Shown here: piece after piece, positions 1 through 10,843 of the stretch
Layout: each line of letters begins with the position of its first letter
Position numbering within the stretch: the first letter of the stretch is position 1
Assembly: GCF_023501975.1 (NCBI RefSeq)
Contig: NZ_JAMFLH010000007.1
Coordinates: 124,001 to 188,000, forward strand
Reading direction: 5' to 3'
Length of the DNA stretch: 64,000 bases
DNA from: Altererythrobacter sp. KTW20L
Lineage (GTDB): Bacteria > Pseudomonadota > Alphaproteobacteria > Sphingomonadales > Sphingomonadaceae
The notes under the pieces: generated by a model
Databases searched by the model: none
What the model was told of the DNA's origin: nothing
The model's input: only the letters and a program-made list of their open reading frames with translations
Translations under genes and position numbers: made by a program

Positions 1-159
1 TGAAACCTTACCAGGCATCGCCCGATCCTTGGATCCGTAGGTATCGATTTGGACGAACTTCTCACCGTCGGCCTCGACTAGACTAATAGTTGCTTCAACG
101 TCCGAATGTTTCGAGAGGCGGTCTAATTCTTTTGGTTCAAACCCGCGAACAACAGCCAT
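1..159 (-). CDS. Small conserved hypothetical protein, 3' part outside window
   Basis: A 53-codon open frame runs off the left edge of the window, so only the N-terminal part is visible. Its ATG shares its A with the TGA stop of carA (TGATG), so the two are probably translationally coupled and co-transcribed. The visible protein begins MAVVRGFEPKELDRL and continues through a stretch reading EADGEKFVQIDTYGSKD. It resembles a family of small proteins (about 65-75 residues) that is widespread in bacteria and sometimes carries misleading annotations such as methionyl-tRNA formyltransferase; I recall the pattern but cannot assign a function. No signal peptide or membrane segment is visible. It could be a housekeeping partner of carA or an unrelated gene in the same transcript. 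Confidence 0.7.
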   Translation of the reverse strand, partial: MAVVRGFEPKELDRLSKHSDVEATISLVEADGEKFVQIDTYGSKDRAMPGKVS

Positions 160-1352
160 CAGCTTGCCCCCCTCCCCAACATCCCCACAAACTTCTCGAA
201 CAGGTAGAAGCTGTCCTGCGGCCCCGGGCTTGCCTCGGGGTGGTACTGTACGCCGAAGGCCCGCTTGCCGCTGATCGCGATGCCGCAGTTGCTGCCGTCG
301 AACAGCGAGCGGTGGGTTTCCACCACGCCTGCGGGAAGAGATGCGGCGTCCACCGCGAAGCCGTGATTCATTGAGGTGATCTCGACCAGACCCGCAGTCT
401 CGCCCCAGCCCTCGCCCACGCGCTGGACGGGGTGGTTGGCGCCGCGGTGGCCCTGGTGCATTTTCAGCGTCTTGCCGCCTGCCGCCAGCGCCAGCATCTG
501 GTGGCCGAGGCAGATGCCGAAGATCGGCATGTCCATATCGAGCAGCGCCTTGATCACCGGCACGGCATATTCCCCCGTCGCCGCCGGATCGCCGGGGCCG
601 TTGGACAGGAACACGCCATCGGGCTTCAGCGCCAGCACCTCGTCCAGCCCGGTCTTGGCCGGGACCACCGTTACCCGTGCCCCTGCGGCCACGAGGTTGC
701 GGAAAATGTTGTCCTTGCTTCCATAGTCGATGGCGACGACGTGCGGGCGTGCATCGCGCGGGCTGCCGGCATAGCCCTGCCCCAGCTTCCACGATCCGCC
801 TTCCCAGTCATGATGCTTGTGACGCGTAACCTTCTGAGCGAGGTCCATGCCTTCCAGCCCGGGCCATTCCTGCGCCCGCTGCACCAGCGCATCGAGGTCG
901 AACTTGCCATCGGGCGCATGGGCGATCACCGCATTGGGTGCGCCCTGCATGCGGATGCGGCGGGTCAGCGCGCGGGTGTCCACACCGCTAAGGCCGATCT
1001 TGCCGTGGTCCTTCATCCACACCTCGAACTCGCGGGTGGAGCGGAAGTTGGAATTGCGGGTGATCTTCTCGCGCACAACGCAGCCGACCGCGCCCTCAAC
1101 TGCGCTTTCGAAATCCTCGTCGTTCGTGCCGACATTGCCGATGTGCGGGAAGGTGAAGGTGACTATCTGCGCGGCATAGGAGGGGTCGGTCAGGACTTCC
1201 TGGTACCCCGTCATCGCGGTGTTGAAGCACACCTCGCCCACGGCATGGCCCACTGCGCCGAAACCCTTGCCCCAGACGATCGTGCCGTCTGCCAATACGA
1301 GACAACCGGTTGCCCCTTTGGGTTGCGCAAGCGAAGGCGCGGAAAAGGCCAT
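159..1352 (-). CDS. carA: Carbamoyl-phosphate synthase small subunit (glutaminase)
   Basis: This subunit hydrolyses glutamine and passes ammonia to CarB for carbamoyl phosphate, which feeds arginine and pyrimidine synthesis in the cytosol. The 397-residue length matches the family. The N-terminal CPSase small domain is followed by a class I amidotransferase domain with the nucleophile Cys at about residue 281 in FGICLGHQ and the His-Glu pair in VQYHPEAS at about 371-373. A plausible promoter lies 50-75 bases upstream. carB is not visible; instead the stop codon overlaps the start of a small hypothetical gene. Identification is firm. Confidence 0.97.
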   Translation of the reverse strand: MAFSAPSLAQPKGATGCLVLADGTIVWGKGFGAVGHAVGEVCFNTAMTGYQEVLTDPSYAAQIVTFTFPHIGNVGTNDEDFESAVEGAVGCVVREKITRNSNFRSTREFEVWMKDHGKIGLSGVDTRALTRRIRMQGAPNAVIAHAPDGKFDLDALVQRAQEWPGLEGMDLAQKVTRHKHHDWEGGSWKLGQGYAGSPRDARPHVVAIDYGSKDNIFRNLVAAGARVTVVPAKTGLDEVLALKPDGVFLSNGPGDPAATGEYAVPVIKALLDMDMPIFGICLGHQMLALAAGGKTLKMHQGHRGANHPVQRVGEGWGETAGLVEITSMNHGFAVDAASLPAGVVETHRSLFDGSNCGIAISGKRAFGVQYHPEASPGPQDSFYLFEKFVGMLGRGAS

Positions 1353-1402
1353 GATGGTCTCCCGTGTGCAAGTAAAACGATGATGCGTGCTAAGAGGTGG
1401 CC

Positions 1403-1429
1403 GCTATAGCTGGCGCGCCGATGCGTCAA
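1403..1429 (-). promoter_or_regulatory. Possible carA promoter
   Basis: On the minus strand TTGACG (1429-1424) is followed after 15 bases by TATAGC (1408-1403), about 50 bases before the carA ATG. The spacer is shorter than ideal, so this is a candidate only. The same 155-base divergent region must also hold the promoter of the YqeY gene. Confidence 0.35.
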
Positions 1430-1507
1430 GGCTTGGGCGAACTATATTTGCCTCAGCCCCGCCCATTCCCTAGGGGAGCGCGAAACCATCCACAGGAAAG
1501 TGCCACC

Positions 1508-1960
1508 ATGCTGCGCGATACGATCAAAGCCGAAACCATTGCCGCGATGAAGGCGGGCGACAAGCCCCGCACCGCCGCGCTCCGCCTGGTCGGCGCCAAG
1601 ATCAAGGACCGCGATATCGAGCTGCGCACCGGCAAGGCGCCGGACAATGACGACGACCTGGTGGTCGACGTCCTGCGCAAGATGGCCAAGCAGCGCCGCG
1701 AATCGATAGCGCTCTATGAACAGGGCGGCCGTGAAGAACTGGCCGCTGCCGAACGCGCGGAGCTTGCGGTGATCGAGGAATTCCTGCCCCAAACCATGAG
1801 CGACGAGGCGACCACCGCCGCGATTCTGGCGATCAAGGCGGAGCTCGGTGTCGATAGCGTGAAGGACATGGGCAAGGTCATGGCCGAACTGAAAGCGCGG
1901 CATGGCTCGCAGCTCGATATGAGCAAGGCCAGCGGGCTGGTGAAGGCGGCGCTTGCTTGA
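1508..1960 (+). CDS. GatB/YqeY domain-containing protein
   Basis: A 150-residue cytosolic protein of the YqeY family, which shares the C-terminal tRNA-contacting helical domain of the amidotransferase subunit GatB; the cellular role is unsettled. The whole protein is one YqeY domain, from MLRDTIKAE through a conserved LRLVGAKIKDRDIE segment to GLVKAALA. The longest frame begins at 1397, but the ATG at 1508 is preferred because an AGGAAAG ribosome site lies just before it and because family members begin here. It precedes dnaG by 32 bases, and YqeY genes are often found beside dnaG and rpoD, as here. Confidence 0.9.
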   Translation: MLRDTIKAETIAAMKAGDKPRTAALRLVGAKIKDRDIELRTGKAPDNDDDLVVDVLRKMAKQRRESIALYEQGGREELAAAERAELAVIEEFLPQTMSDEATTAAILAIKAELGVDSVKDMGKVMAELKARHGSQLDMSKASGLVKAALA

Positions 1961-1992
1961 TCAAACGGGGCCATTCGTGGAAGGGGTAGTTC

Positions 1993-3906
1993 ATGGCCCT
2001 CTCACCACAATGGCTGGACGAACTGCGCGCCCGCGTCACGCTGTCCACCGTGATCATGCGCACGGTCAAGCTGACGCGCGCGGGGCGAGAGTGGAAGGCG
2101 TGCTGTCCGTTCCATAACGAGAAGTCGCCCAGCTTCACTGTCAACGACCAGAAGGGCTTCTATCACTGCTTCGGCTGCCAGGCGCATGGCGACGTGATCA
2201 GCTGGATGACCGACCAGCGCGGCCTCAGCTTCATGGATGCGGTGAAGGAACTGGCGGCGCAGGCGGGGATGGAAGTCCCCCGCGCCGATCCGCGCGAGGC
2301 CGAGGCGGCCGAGCAGCGGGCTGGCCTGCACGATGTGATGCAGGCGGCGCAGGACTGGTTTGTTGCCCAGCTAGCCAGCCCGAAGGGAGAGGTCGCCCGC
2401 CGATACCTCGATCGGCGCGGGTTCAACCAGCGGACGATTGAACGGTTCGGCTTCGGCTTCGCGCCCGATGATCGCACCGCCCTGAAGACTGCCCTCGCCC
2501 AGTTCGACGAACCGCTGCTGGTGGAAGCAGGCCTGCTGATCCAGTTGGAAGACAAGCCGACCTATGACCGGTTCCGTGGCCGCCTGATGCTGCCGATCCA
2601 AGATGCGCGCGAGCGGGTGATCGCCTTTGGAGGCCGCGTGCTGGAAGACCGGGACGGCGTGGCCAAGTATTTGAACAGCCCCGACACGCCTTTGTTCGAC
2701 AAGGGTCGCACGCTCTACAACCTGCACCGCGCCGGTCCCGCCAGCAGGAAGTCAGGCCGCATCGTGGTGGTCGAAGGCTATCTGGACGTGATCGCCCTGG
2801 CCGCCGCGGGGATCGAGGATGCCGTGGCCCCAATGGGCACCGCCCTGACCGAACGGCAGGTCGAACTGCTGTGGCGCATGGTGGACAAGCCGCTGCTGTG
2901 CTTCGACGGCGACAATGCCGGCAAGCGCGCGGCGATGAAAGCCGCCGTGCGCGCCCTGCCCCTGCTGCGGCCCGGTCACTCCCTGCAGATCGTGCAGCTC
3001 CCCGCGGGGCTCGATCCCGATGACGTAGTGAATAACCAGGGTGTCCCCGCGATGGAGGCGCTGCTCGCCAGTCCGATATCGCTGCTCGACCTGGTGTGGG
3101 AGCAGGAACAGGAGGCCAGCCCCCTCACCTCGCCAGAGGACAAGGCGGGGTTCAAGGAGCGGCTGGTGGCCCATGCCGATGCCATAGAGAACCAGGACAT
3201 CAAGGCGCTCTACCGCCGCGAGTTGCTCGATCGCTATTCGGCCTTTGCCTTTCCGAAACGCGAGTTCCAGCCCCGGCAGCAGTCCGCCCAGGGCAAGGCC
3301 GCGTGGAAGCCCGGCAAGCGCGACATGCGCCCCGAGGCCGCGCCGCTTTCTCCGCAGATGATCGCCCGGCTCAAGCGTTCGGGCGCGCAGATTCGCGACA
3401 AGCTGGCCCAGGCCGTGCTAGCCGGGCTGGTGCGCTATCCCGACCAGATCGAGGCCCATTCGGAGCAATTGCTACGACTGTCCTCCGTGATGCCGGAGAC
3501 CACCCCGGCAGTAGATTTCCTGCTCGATGCCGCCGAAACCCTTGAAGCGGGGGGAAATACGCCCATATCCGCGCCAGGCATCCTGCCGCCGCCGCTGGAC
3601 AGCAATCGCTTTTCCTTCCTTTTGGAAGGTTCCCATCCGGACGACGCGAGGGAGGACCTGGCCGAGGCGATTGCCCTGCTCGTGGAAAGACCCGGGCTGG
3701 AAGACGCTATAACCGCGGCCACTGCCCGCTTCGATACCGATCCGGAAGGCGCTTTTGCCGAGCAGCAACGCTTGCGCAAACGAAAGCTGGAAATCGAGGA
3801 GCGTATCGGGCAAATGGCACGCAAACGCGCCGCCGCCACATCGGCCGGCAATGGACATTCTGCCGGGGAAACCTCTTCCTCCTCCGGCGAGCAGGGAACG
3901 GATTGA
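1993..3906 (+). CDS. dnaG: DNA primase
   Basis: Synthesises RNA primers for the replication fork and interacts with the DnaB helicase through its C-terminus. At 637 residues it has the expected order. First comes a CHC2 zinc-binding domain with Cys38, His41, Cys59 and Cys62. The catalytic core follows, with a Toprim motif VVVEGYLD (Glu about 261) and the DGD motif in CFDGDNAG (about 305-307). Last is a helical C-terminal region. The stop lies 6 bases from rpoD, giving the classic primase-sigma factor pair of the macromolecular synthesis operon, here without rpsU in front. Confidence 0.97.
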   Translation: MALSPQWLDELRARVTLSTVIMRTVKLTRAGREWKACCPFHNEKSPSFTVNDQKGFYHCFGCQAHGDVISWMTDQRGLSFMDAVKELAAQAGMEVPRADPREAEAAEQRAGLHDVMQAAQDWFVAQLASPKGEVARRYLDRRGFNQRTIERFGFGFAPDDRTALKTALAQFDEPLLVEAGLLIQLEDKPTYDRFRGRLMLPIQDARERVIAFGGRVLEDRDGVAKYLNSPDTPLFDKGRTLYNLHRAGPASRKSGRIVVVEGYLDVIALAAAGIEDAVAPMGTALTERQVELLWRMVDKPLLCFDGDNAGKRAAMKAAVRALPLLRPGHSLQIVQLPAGLDPDDVVNNQGVPAMEALLASPISLLDLVWEQEQEASPLTSPEDKAGFKERLVAHADAIENQDIKALYRRELLDRYSAFAFPKREFQPRQQSAQGKAAWKPGKRDMRPEAAPLSPQMIARLKRSGAQIRDKLAQAVLAGLVRYPDQIEAHSEQLLRLSSVMPETTPAVDFLLDAAETLEAGGNTPISAPGILPPPLDSNRFSFLLEGSHPDDAREDLAEAIALLVERPGLEDAITAATARFDTDPEGAFAEQQRLRKRKLEIEERIGQMARKRAAATSAGNGHSAGETSSSSGEQGTD

Positions 3907-3912
3907 AGCCTA

Positions 3913-5940
3913 ATGGCGCCCGAAGACAACAGCACCCAGACCGACGATGCCCCGCTGATCGACCTCAACGAGGCATCGATCAAGAAGCTGCTCGCGAAGG
4001 CCCGCCGCCGCGGTTACATCACCTACGACGAGTTGAACGACGCGCTGCCGTCGGACCAGATGAGCCCCGACCAGATCGAGGACATCCAGACCGCCATTTC
4101 CGAAATGGGCGTGCAGATCGTCGAGAACGACGAAGACGCGGCTGAAGAGGATAGCGAAGGCAATCCTACCGAAGCCGCCGCCGAGGAAGAGGCCGAAGAC
4201 GAGGCTGACGAGGACAAGAACGTCCCCGAGAAGAAGCGCACCGTGGGCGTGGGCGAACGGACCGACGATCCGGTCCGCATGTACCTGCGCGAAATGGGCG
4301 CGGTCGAACTGCTCAGCCGTGAGGGCGAAATCGCCATCGCCAAGCGGATCGAGGCCGGGCGCGACACCATGATCATGGGTCTGTGCGAAAGCCCGATTAC
4401 CTTCCACGCCATCATCATGTGGTCCGAAGCGCTCAACAACGGCGAGATGCAGCTGCGCGAGATTCTCGATCTTGACGCCATGCTGTCGAAGGAGCCCCCC
4501 GTCGAAAAGATGGAGGAAGGCGCCGAGGATGACGACGACGACGGCGAAATCTCCGAAGCCACTGCCGGTCCGACCATCCGCGAGGAAGAGGAAGAAGAAG
4601 AGCCCGAGGAAGAGCTCGACGAGGACGGCGAACCCGTTACCCGTCGGCGCGAGGAAGAGGACGAGGAGGACAACACCATGTCCCTCGCCCAGATGGAAGC
4701 CGCGCTCAAGCCCGATGCGCTCGAAACCTTCGCTCGCATCACTGACCTGTTCAAGAAATTCGAGAAGCTGCAGCTTGAGCGCGTGGACGTGCTCGGTCGC
4801 GGCGATGCCTTCCCCAAGGCCAAGGAAAACAAGTACGAAGAGCTGCGCGAACAGCTCACTGCCGAGGTGGAAAGCGTGCAGTTCCACGCCACCAAGATCG
4901 AATACCTGGTGGACAACCTCTATGCCTTCAACCGCCGCCTGACCGCGCTGGGCGGGCAGATGCTGCGCCTGGCCGAACGCCACAAGGTGAAGCGCGCCGA
5001 TTTCCTCGACGGCTATGTCGGGCGCGAGCTGGACGAAGCATGGCTGGCGCAGATGGCGGCCAAGGATAAGAAGTGGGCCGCCTTCGCCGAGAAAGAAGCC
5101 GATTCGGTCGAACGCATCCGCGCCGAGATCAGCGACATCGCCTCTGCCACCGGCATGAGCCTCAACGAATTCCGCCGCATCGTGAACATGGTGCAGAAGG
5201 CCGAGCGCGAGGCGCGCATTGCCAAGAAGGAAATGGTCGAGGCAAACCTGCGCCTGGTAATCTCGATAGCCAAGAAATACACCAACCGCGGCCTGCAGTT
5301 CCTGGATCTTATCCAGGAAGGCAACATCGGCCTTATGAAGGCGGTCGACAAGTTCGAGTATCGCCGCGGCTACAAGTTCAGCACCTATGCCACCTGGTGG
5401 ATCCGCCAGGCGATCACCCGCTCCATCGCCGACCAGGCGCGCACCATACGCATCCCGGTCCACATGATCGAAACGATCAACAAGCTGGTGCGTACCAGCC
5501 GCCAGTTCCTCCACGAGCAGGGCCGCGAACCGACGCCGGAAGAAATGGCCGAGCGCTTGTCGATGCCGCTGGAGAAGGTCCGCAAGGTGATGAAGATCGC
5601 CAAGGAACCGATCTCCCTCGAAACGCCGATCGGCGACGAGGAAGATTCGCACCTCGGCGATTTCATCGAGGACAAGAACGCGGTGATCCCGGTGGACGCC
5701 GCGATCCAGGCGAACCTGCGCGAAACGGTCACCCGCGTGCTCGCCAGCCTGACCCCGCGCGAGGAACGCGTGCTGCGCATGCGCTTCGGCATCGGCATGA
5801 ACACCGATCACACGCTGGAGGAAGTCGGCCAGCAGTTCAGCGTGACCCGCGAACGTATCCGCCAGATCGAGGCGAAAGCGCTGCGCAAGCTCAAGCATCC
5901 GAGCCGGTCGCGCAAGATGCGCAGCTTCCTCGACCAGTAA
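3913..5940 (+). CDS. rpoD: RNA polymerase primary sigma factor RpoD (sigma-70)
   Basis: The housekeeping sigma factor directs core polymerase to -35/-10 promoters. The 675-residue protein has region 1.1 at the N-terminus and the non-conserved region. Regions 2.1-2.4 run from about residue 440 ([14 protein letters not shown], then [15 protein letters not shown]). Region 3 follows, and region 4 from about 613 contains [19 protein letters not shown]. Two strongly acidic Asp/Glu stretches are visible at about residues 73-103 and 203-255, the second within the region 1-2 insert; such acidic inserts are common in alphaproteobacterial RpoD. It directly follows dnaG. Identification is firm. Confidence 0.98.
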   Translation: MAPEDNSTQTDDAPLIDLNEASIKKLLAKARRRGYITYDELNDALPSDQMSPDQIEDIQTAISEMGVQIVENDEDAAEEDSEGNPTEAAAEEEAEDEADEDKNVPEKKRTVGVGERTDDPVRMYLREMGAVELLSREGEIAIAKRIEAGRDTMIMGLCESPITFHAIIMWSEALNNGEMQLREILDLDAMLSKEPPVEKMEEGAEDDDDDGEISEATAGPTIREEEEEEEPEEELDEDGEPVTRRREEEDEEDNTMSLAQMEAALKPDALETFARITDLFKKFEKLQLERVDVLGRGDAFPKAKENKYEELREQLTAEVESVQFHATKIEYLVDNLYAFNRRLTALGGQMLRLAERHKVKRADFLDGYVGRELDEAWLAQMAAKDKKWAAFAEKEADSVERIRAEISDIASATGMSLNEFRRIVNMVQKAEREARIAKKEMVEANLRLVISIAKKYTNRGLQFLDLIQEGNIGLMKAVDKFEYRRGYKFSTYATWWIRQAITRSIADQARTIRIPVHMIETINKLVRTSRQFLHEQGREPTPEEMAERLSMPLEKVRKVMKIAKEPISLETPIGDEEDSHLGDFIEDKNAVIPVDAAIQANLRETVTRVLASLTPREERVLRMRFGIGMNTDHTLEEVGQQFSVTRERIRQIEAKALRKLKHPSRSRKMRSFLDQ

Positions 5941-5964
5941 GTTTCCGAACCGCAGGGGGATTCG

Positions 5965-6522
5965 ATGTTGAGACTGGGCCTCGCCCTGGCGTCATGCCAG
6001 ATTGTGACGACCGCCTTCGCACCGGCAATGGCCCAGGATGCCGCCCAACCTCTAGAGCAAAAGCTTGTCCTGGCGAGGCAGATCGTCGAATACGGCTTCC
6101 CGCCAGAAACGCGCATGGACGTGTTCGGCGCGGTGATGCATCAGGTTGTTGCCCAGTTGAACGCGGCCACGCCCGACCTTGCCGATGATCCGGAAATCTT
6201 CGGAATCATCAACCGCTTCCAGAACGAAGCCCTGAGCCTGGGCATGGCCACTTTGACGGGGCACATGGATGGCATGATGGAGGGAATGGCTGTCGGCTAT
6301 GCAGAGAGCTTCTCGCTGCCCGAGTTGCAGGCGCTCCATGCCTATGTCTCAACGCCCGAAGGGCACGGCTTCATGGCAAAAACTGCCGCGGTCAACTCGC
6401 ACCCGGCGATGGTTGCCGCCTCCCAGGGGTTCATCAATGAATACCTTGGCCAGGTTCCGGCATTGCAGGAAGAACTGCGCGCCGAACTGACCGAAGTGCT
6501 GGAGCGCCGCGCAGCAGAGTAG
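5965..6522 (+). CDS. Secreted DUF2059-like protein
   Basis: A 185-residue protein with an N-terminal signal peptide ending near APAMAQ (residue about 25), so probably periplasmic. The remainder is helical with a pattern like DUF2059 proteins (LPELQALHAYVSTPEG, GFMAKTAAVNSH), whose function is unknown. A CAGGGGGA ribosome site precedes the ATG. It lies 24 bases downstream of rpoD on the same strand and could be read through from the primase-sigma transcript. No enzyme motif is visible. Confidence 0.75.
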   Translation: MLRLGLALASCQIVTTAFAPAMAQDAAQPLEQKLVLARQIVEYGFPPETRMDVFGAVMHQVVAQLNAATPDLADDPEIFGIINRFQNEALSLGMATLTGHMDGMMEGMAVGYAESFSLPELQALHAYVSTPEGHGFMAKTAAVNSHPAMVAASQGFINEYLGQVPALQEELRAELTEVLERRAAE

Positions 6523-6612
6523 CAGACCTATCAAGCTGCTTCGCGGTCGGGCCTTCCTTTTGTGCTTCCGACAGCTAGGATAGCGGCAATTGTTCCTGGG
6601 GAGGAGATTGCC

Positions 6613-7503
6613 ATGCCGCGCATCCGCGAAATTTTCGCAACCATTGCCATGCTCGCAACGCTGTCCATGGCCACGCCAGCCACGGCGCAGCACTGCGACC
6701 GCGCCTGTCTTGGCAACCTCGTGACGACCTATGTCGATGCCGTGCTGGCCCGCGATCATTCCACCCTGCCCGTCACGCCCGATGTGCGGGTGACTGAGAA
6801 CTCCCGCGTGATTGCTCTGGCTGAAGGGCTGTTCGCTCGGAACACCAGGCGCGGCACCTTCCGCCACGACTACCTCGACACCACACGCCAGGTCGCTGCT
6901 GCCCATGTTGAGCTTAGCGAGGATGACAAGCCGGTCCTGCTTTCGGTTGCGCTGCATGTCGAAGGCGGACGGATTGCCGGAATCGAAAGCGTGGTGGAAA
7001 CCGTGGAGCCTGGCGACCTCTTCCAGCCCCGCGTGCTCGGCACGCCGGTCCGCGGGCTGGACGATCAGATACCTGCCGGCCAGCGGATGACCCGCGAGGC
7101 CATGCTTGCGCAGGCCCTGACCTATGTCGAAGGGCTGCGGGTGGGGAGTTTCATAGATTCCGCAACACAGTTCGCGCCGGAAACCTATCGCGTGGAAAAT
7201 GGCGTCATAACTGCAGGCGAAGGCTGCGCTTTTGCGGCCTGCGGTATGTATGAAGGCGGGATCATGCTCCACCCGTCGATCATCCCCAGCGTCGTCGCGA
7301 TCGACGAGGAAAACGGCACCGTCCTTCTGTGGATGAATTTCGGCGATACCGGCTCCTATGGTCCGGGCGAAGCACTGGTTACGTTCGAAGCATTCAAGGT
7401 GTGGGGCGGCCAGATCCACGCGATCAACGCGTTCTTCACGTTCCTACCCGCACGGATGCAGCGCTTCTGGCCATCGGAAGAACCGCTGCCCCGCCGGTTC
7501 TGA
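6613..7503 (+). CDS. Secreted protein of unknown function, DUF8021-like
   Basis: A 296-residue protein with a signal peptide (MPRIREIFATIAMLATLS, cleavage after TPATAQ) followed by a mature start HCDRACLGN. The longest frame starts at 6562, but the ATG at 6613 has a GGGGAGGAG ribosome site and puts the signal peptide at the N-terminus. The pattern CDRACL followed by a helix, then an ARD-xxxLP segment and VRVTEN, resembles DUF8021/NTF2-like proteins as I remember them, which are secreted in bacteria and fungi. No catalytic site can be named. It stands between the DUF2059-like gene and rpiB with separate spacing. Confidence 0.65.
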   Translation: MPRIREIFATIAMLATLSMATPATAQHCDRACLGNLVTTYVDAVLARDHSTLPVTPDVRVTENSRVIALAEGLFARNTRRGTFRHDYLDTTRQVAAAHVELSEDDKPVLLSVALHVEGGRIAGIESVVETVEPGDLFQPRVLGTPVRGLDDQIPAGQRMTREAMLAQALTYVEGLRVGSFIDSATQFAPETYRVENGVITAGEGCAFAACGMYEGGIMLHPSIIPSVVAIDEENGTVLLWMNFGDTGSYGPGEALVTFEAFKVWGGQIHAINAFFTFLPARMQRFWPSEEPLPRRF

Positions 7504-7589
7504 CCGGATCGCCTTGGACAGCCCCACTTGTGGGGAAGAAAGTCCTTTTGCTGTGGCATAGCGCGCCGGCAATCACTATGTGGCGACGC

Positions 7590-8065
7590 ATGAAGATTGC
7601 AATTGCCTCGGATCATGCCGCCTTCGACCTGAAAGCCCAACTGGCGCAGGACCTGCGCGACTGGGGGCATGAAGTGATCGACCTCGGCCCGACGAGTGCC
7701 GACCGGGTGGATTATCCGGACTTCGGCTACAAGCTGGCCGAAGCCATCGCCGCTGGCGAAGTCGAGCGTGGCGTGGCGCTGTGCGGTTCCGGCATTGGCA
7801 TCTCCATCGCGGTCAACCGCCACCCTGCCGCCCGCTGCGCACTGGTCAATGATCCGTATTCCGCTGCCCTGGCGCGAGAGCATAATGACGCCAACGTGAT
7901 CGCCATGGGCGCGCGCCTGGTCGGACCGGACCTGGCGCGCACCTGCCTCCAGACCTTCCTCGTCGCCGAGTTCGCTGGCGGCCGCCACGAACAGCGCGTC
8001 GAAAAGCTGACCCATCCCCGGTTCCCCCACCCCCCGCCCCCTCACACCACGCAGGAAAGTGCCTG

Positions 8066-8066
<1 letters not shown>
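7590..8066 (+). CDS. rpiB: Ribose-5-phosphate isomerase B
   Basis: Interconverts ribose 5-phosphate and ribulose 5-phosphate in the non-oxidative pentose phosphate pathway. The 158-residue LacA/RpiB fold starts with [15 protein letters not shown], has [12 protein letters not shown] and the active-site cysteine in [14 protein letters not shown]. The ATG at 7590 is chosen because the family begins at this KIAIASDH motif; an ATG four codons earlier (7578) is possible. The C-terminus carries an odd Pro/His-rich tail. The stop overlaps the glyA start as TGATG, so the pair is an operon, and rpiB-glyA is a common alphaproteobacterial pairing. Confidence 0.94.
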
Positions 8067-9379
<1,313 letters not shown>

Positions 9380-9384
9380 TTGCG

Positions 9385-9618
9385 ATGCCCGATCCTGATA
9401 AGCCCAATGAAAAACCCATCGACAGCCGGATCCTCGTGGATGCGGTCGCCGAGGTGAAGGAAATGGGCCGTGACGGCATGGCCCATCCTTCCACCAGGCC
9501 GGTGCTGACCGGTGCCGCCGTGGGCGCAGTGGCGGGCTGGATCCTGCCGGTCATACCGCTCGGCCTCGGCTTGGTCGCGGGTGCAGGCTATATGCTCTAC
9601 AAACGGATACGCCCCTAA
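9385..9618 (+). CDS. Small membrane protein of unknown function
   Basis: A 77-residue protein with a polar, charged N-terminal half and one glycine-rich hydrophobic stretch ([20 protein letters not shown]) that could form a membrane hairpin, ending in a basic YKRIRP tail. The longest frame starts inside glyA; the ATG at 9385 has a GGGAGGTAA ribosome site spaced correctly. It sits between glyA and nrdR with 5 and 1 bases of spacing, so it is almost certainly co-translated with them. I do not recognise a characterised family. Confidence 0.75.
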   Translation: MPDPDKPNEKPIDSRILVDAVAEVKEMGRDGMAHPSTRPVLTGAAVGAVAGWILPVIPLGLGLVAGAGYMLYKRIRP

Positions 9619-9619
9619 A

Positions 9620-10081
9620 TTGCGTTGCCCGTTCTGCGCCCATGACGACAGCCAGGTAAAGGATTCGCGTCCGACCGAGGACAACACCGCGATCCGCCGC
9701 CGCCGACAGTGCGAAAGCTGCGGCGGGCGCTTCACTACGTTCGAACGGGTGCAATTGCGCGATGTCACCGTGGTGAAAAGCGGCGGGAAACGCGAGCCTT
9801 TCGACCGCGCCAAGATTGAGCAGGCCATCGGCCTTGCATGTCGCAAGCGTGGGATCGAGCAGGAGCGGATCGACCAGCTCGTCTCGGGCATCCAGCGCCA
9901 GGTGGAAACCGCCGGTGAAGGCGAAGTGCCAAGCTCGCGCATTGGCGAGATGGTGATGGACGGCCTGAGGCAGATTGACAGCGTGGCCTATATCCGCTTC
10001 GCCTCGGTCTATCGCGATTTCAGCGAGGCGCGCGATTTCGAGGAATTCGCCAGCCAGGTGCGCGATGCCGCCAGCGAATAA
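9620..10081 (+). CDS. nrdR: Transcriptional repressor NrdR
   Basis: ATP/dATP-sensing zinc-ribbon repressor of ribonucleotide reductase genes. With a TTG start at 9620 the protein is 153 residues and begins (M)[17 protein letters not shown], exactly the family start. Zinc ligands are Cys3, Cys6, Cys31 and Cys34, followed by an ATP-cone domain ([20 protein letters not shown]). No ATG start would keep the first zinc ligands, which decides for TTG. The start lies 1 base after the preceding stop and the end overlaps trmJ by 17 bases. Confidence 0.92.
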   Translation: MRCPFCAHDDSQVKDSRPTEDNTAIRRRRQCESCGGRFTTFERVQLRDVTVVKSGGKREPFDRAKIEQAIGLACRKRGIEQERIDQLVSGIQRQVETAGEGEVPSSRIGEMVMDGLRQIDSVAYIRFASVYRDFSEARDFEEFASQVRDAASE

Positions 10082-10787
10082 TCCGCCGGTATTCGTCCTG
10101 GTGCGCCCGCAACTGGGCGAGAATATCGGCAAGGCGGCGCGCGCCATGCTCAATTTCGGCCTGTGCGAAATGCGCCTCGTCGCCCCGCGCGATGGCTGGC
10201 CCAATCCCTCGGCCGGCCCCGCCGCTGCGGGTGCCGACATGGTGCTGGAGAACGCGCAGGTGTTTGCCAGTACCGCCGAAGCCGTAGCCGATTGCGCCCA
10301 CGTCTATGCCACCACGGTGCGCAAGCGCGGGGTCACCAAGCCGGTGGTGATGCCCGACCAGGCAGTGCGCGAAGTCCACGCCCAGCAGGGCCGCAGCGCC
10401 ATCCTGTTCGGGCCCGAGCGTTCGGGCCTCGAAACCGACGACGTGGCCCTGGCCCGCAAGATCGTGACCGTGCCGATCAACCCTGCATTCCCCTCGCTCA
10501 ACCTGGCCCAGGCCGTGATCCTGATGGCCTATGAGTGGTCGAAGGGTATCGATCTGGCCATGCCGCCCGAGGAGGAGCTCCTGCCCCCAGCACCGCAGGA
10601 GGAGCTGGAGGGCCTAATTGCCCACTTCAATCGATTGCTTGAACCTCGCGGCTACTATCGCGTGACCGATCGCGCCGAAGCCACCCATCGCAACCTTCGC
10701 ACCGTTCTCACCAAGCCGGGATGGAACCATCTGGAGATCCGCACGCTGCGAGGTGTCCTCACCTGCCTCGAGAAGTTCAGGCATTAG
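10065..10787 (+). CDS. trmJ: tRNA/rRNA methyltransferase of the TrmH (SPOUT) family, TrmJ-like
   Basis: A 240-residue SPOUT methyltransferase, most like TrmJ, which 2'-O-methylates residue 32 of tRNA. Family motifs are [19 protein letters not shown] at the N-terminus, LFGPERSGL at about residue 113 and [15 protein letters not shown] forming the knotted cofactor site. A C-terminal helical extension (about residues 160-240) fits TrmJ better than short TrmL. The ATG at 10065 lies inside the end of nrdR, so translation is coupled. Target specificity is inferred from family only. Confidence 0.85.
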   Translation: MPPANNPPVFVLVRPQLGENIGKAARAMLNFGLCEMRLVAPRDGWPNPSAGPAAAGADMVLENAQVFASTAEAVADCAHVYATTVRKRGVTKPVVMPDQAVREVHAQQGRSAILFGPERSGLETDDVALARKIVTVPINPAFPSLNLAQAVILMAYEWSKGIDLAMPPEEELLPPAPQEELEGLIAHFNRLLEPRGYYRVTDRAEATHRNLRTVLTKPGWNHLEIRTLRGVLTCLEKFRH

Positions 10788-10843
10788 GCGAAGACTTGGC
10801 ACCAAATTGTGCTTTCATGGGTCATCTGTTGGGAGAGAACCAA

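Noticed and set aside
1-120. End of an rRNA or tRNA gene at the left edge
   Set aside because: The sequence reads as a clean 53-codon protein start on the minus strand coupled to carA and shows no rRNA or cloverleaf signature.
3910-5898. 662-codon frame antisense to rpoD
   Set aside because: It is the reverse of the acidic and helical rpoD codons, with a low-complexity Leu/His/Phe composition and no motif.
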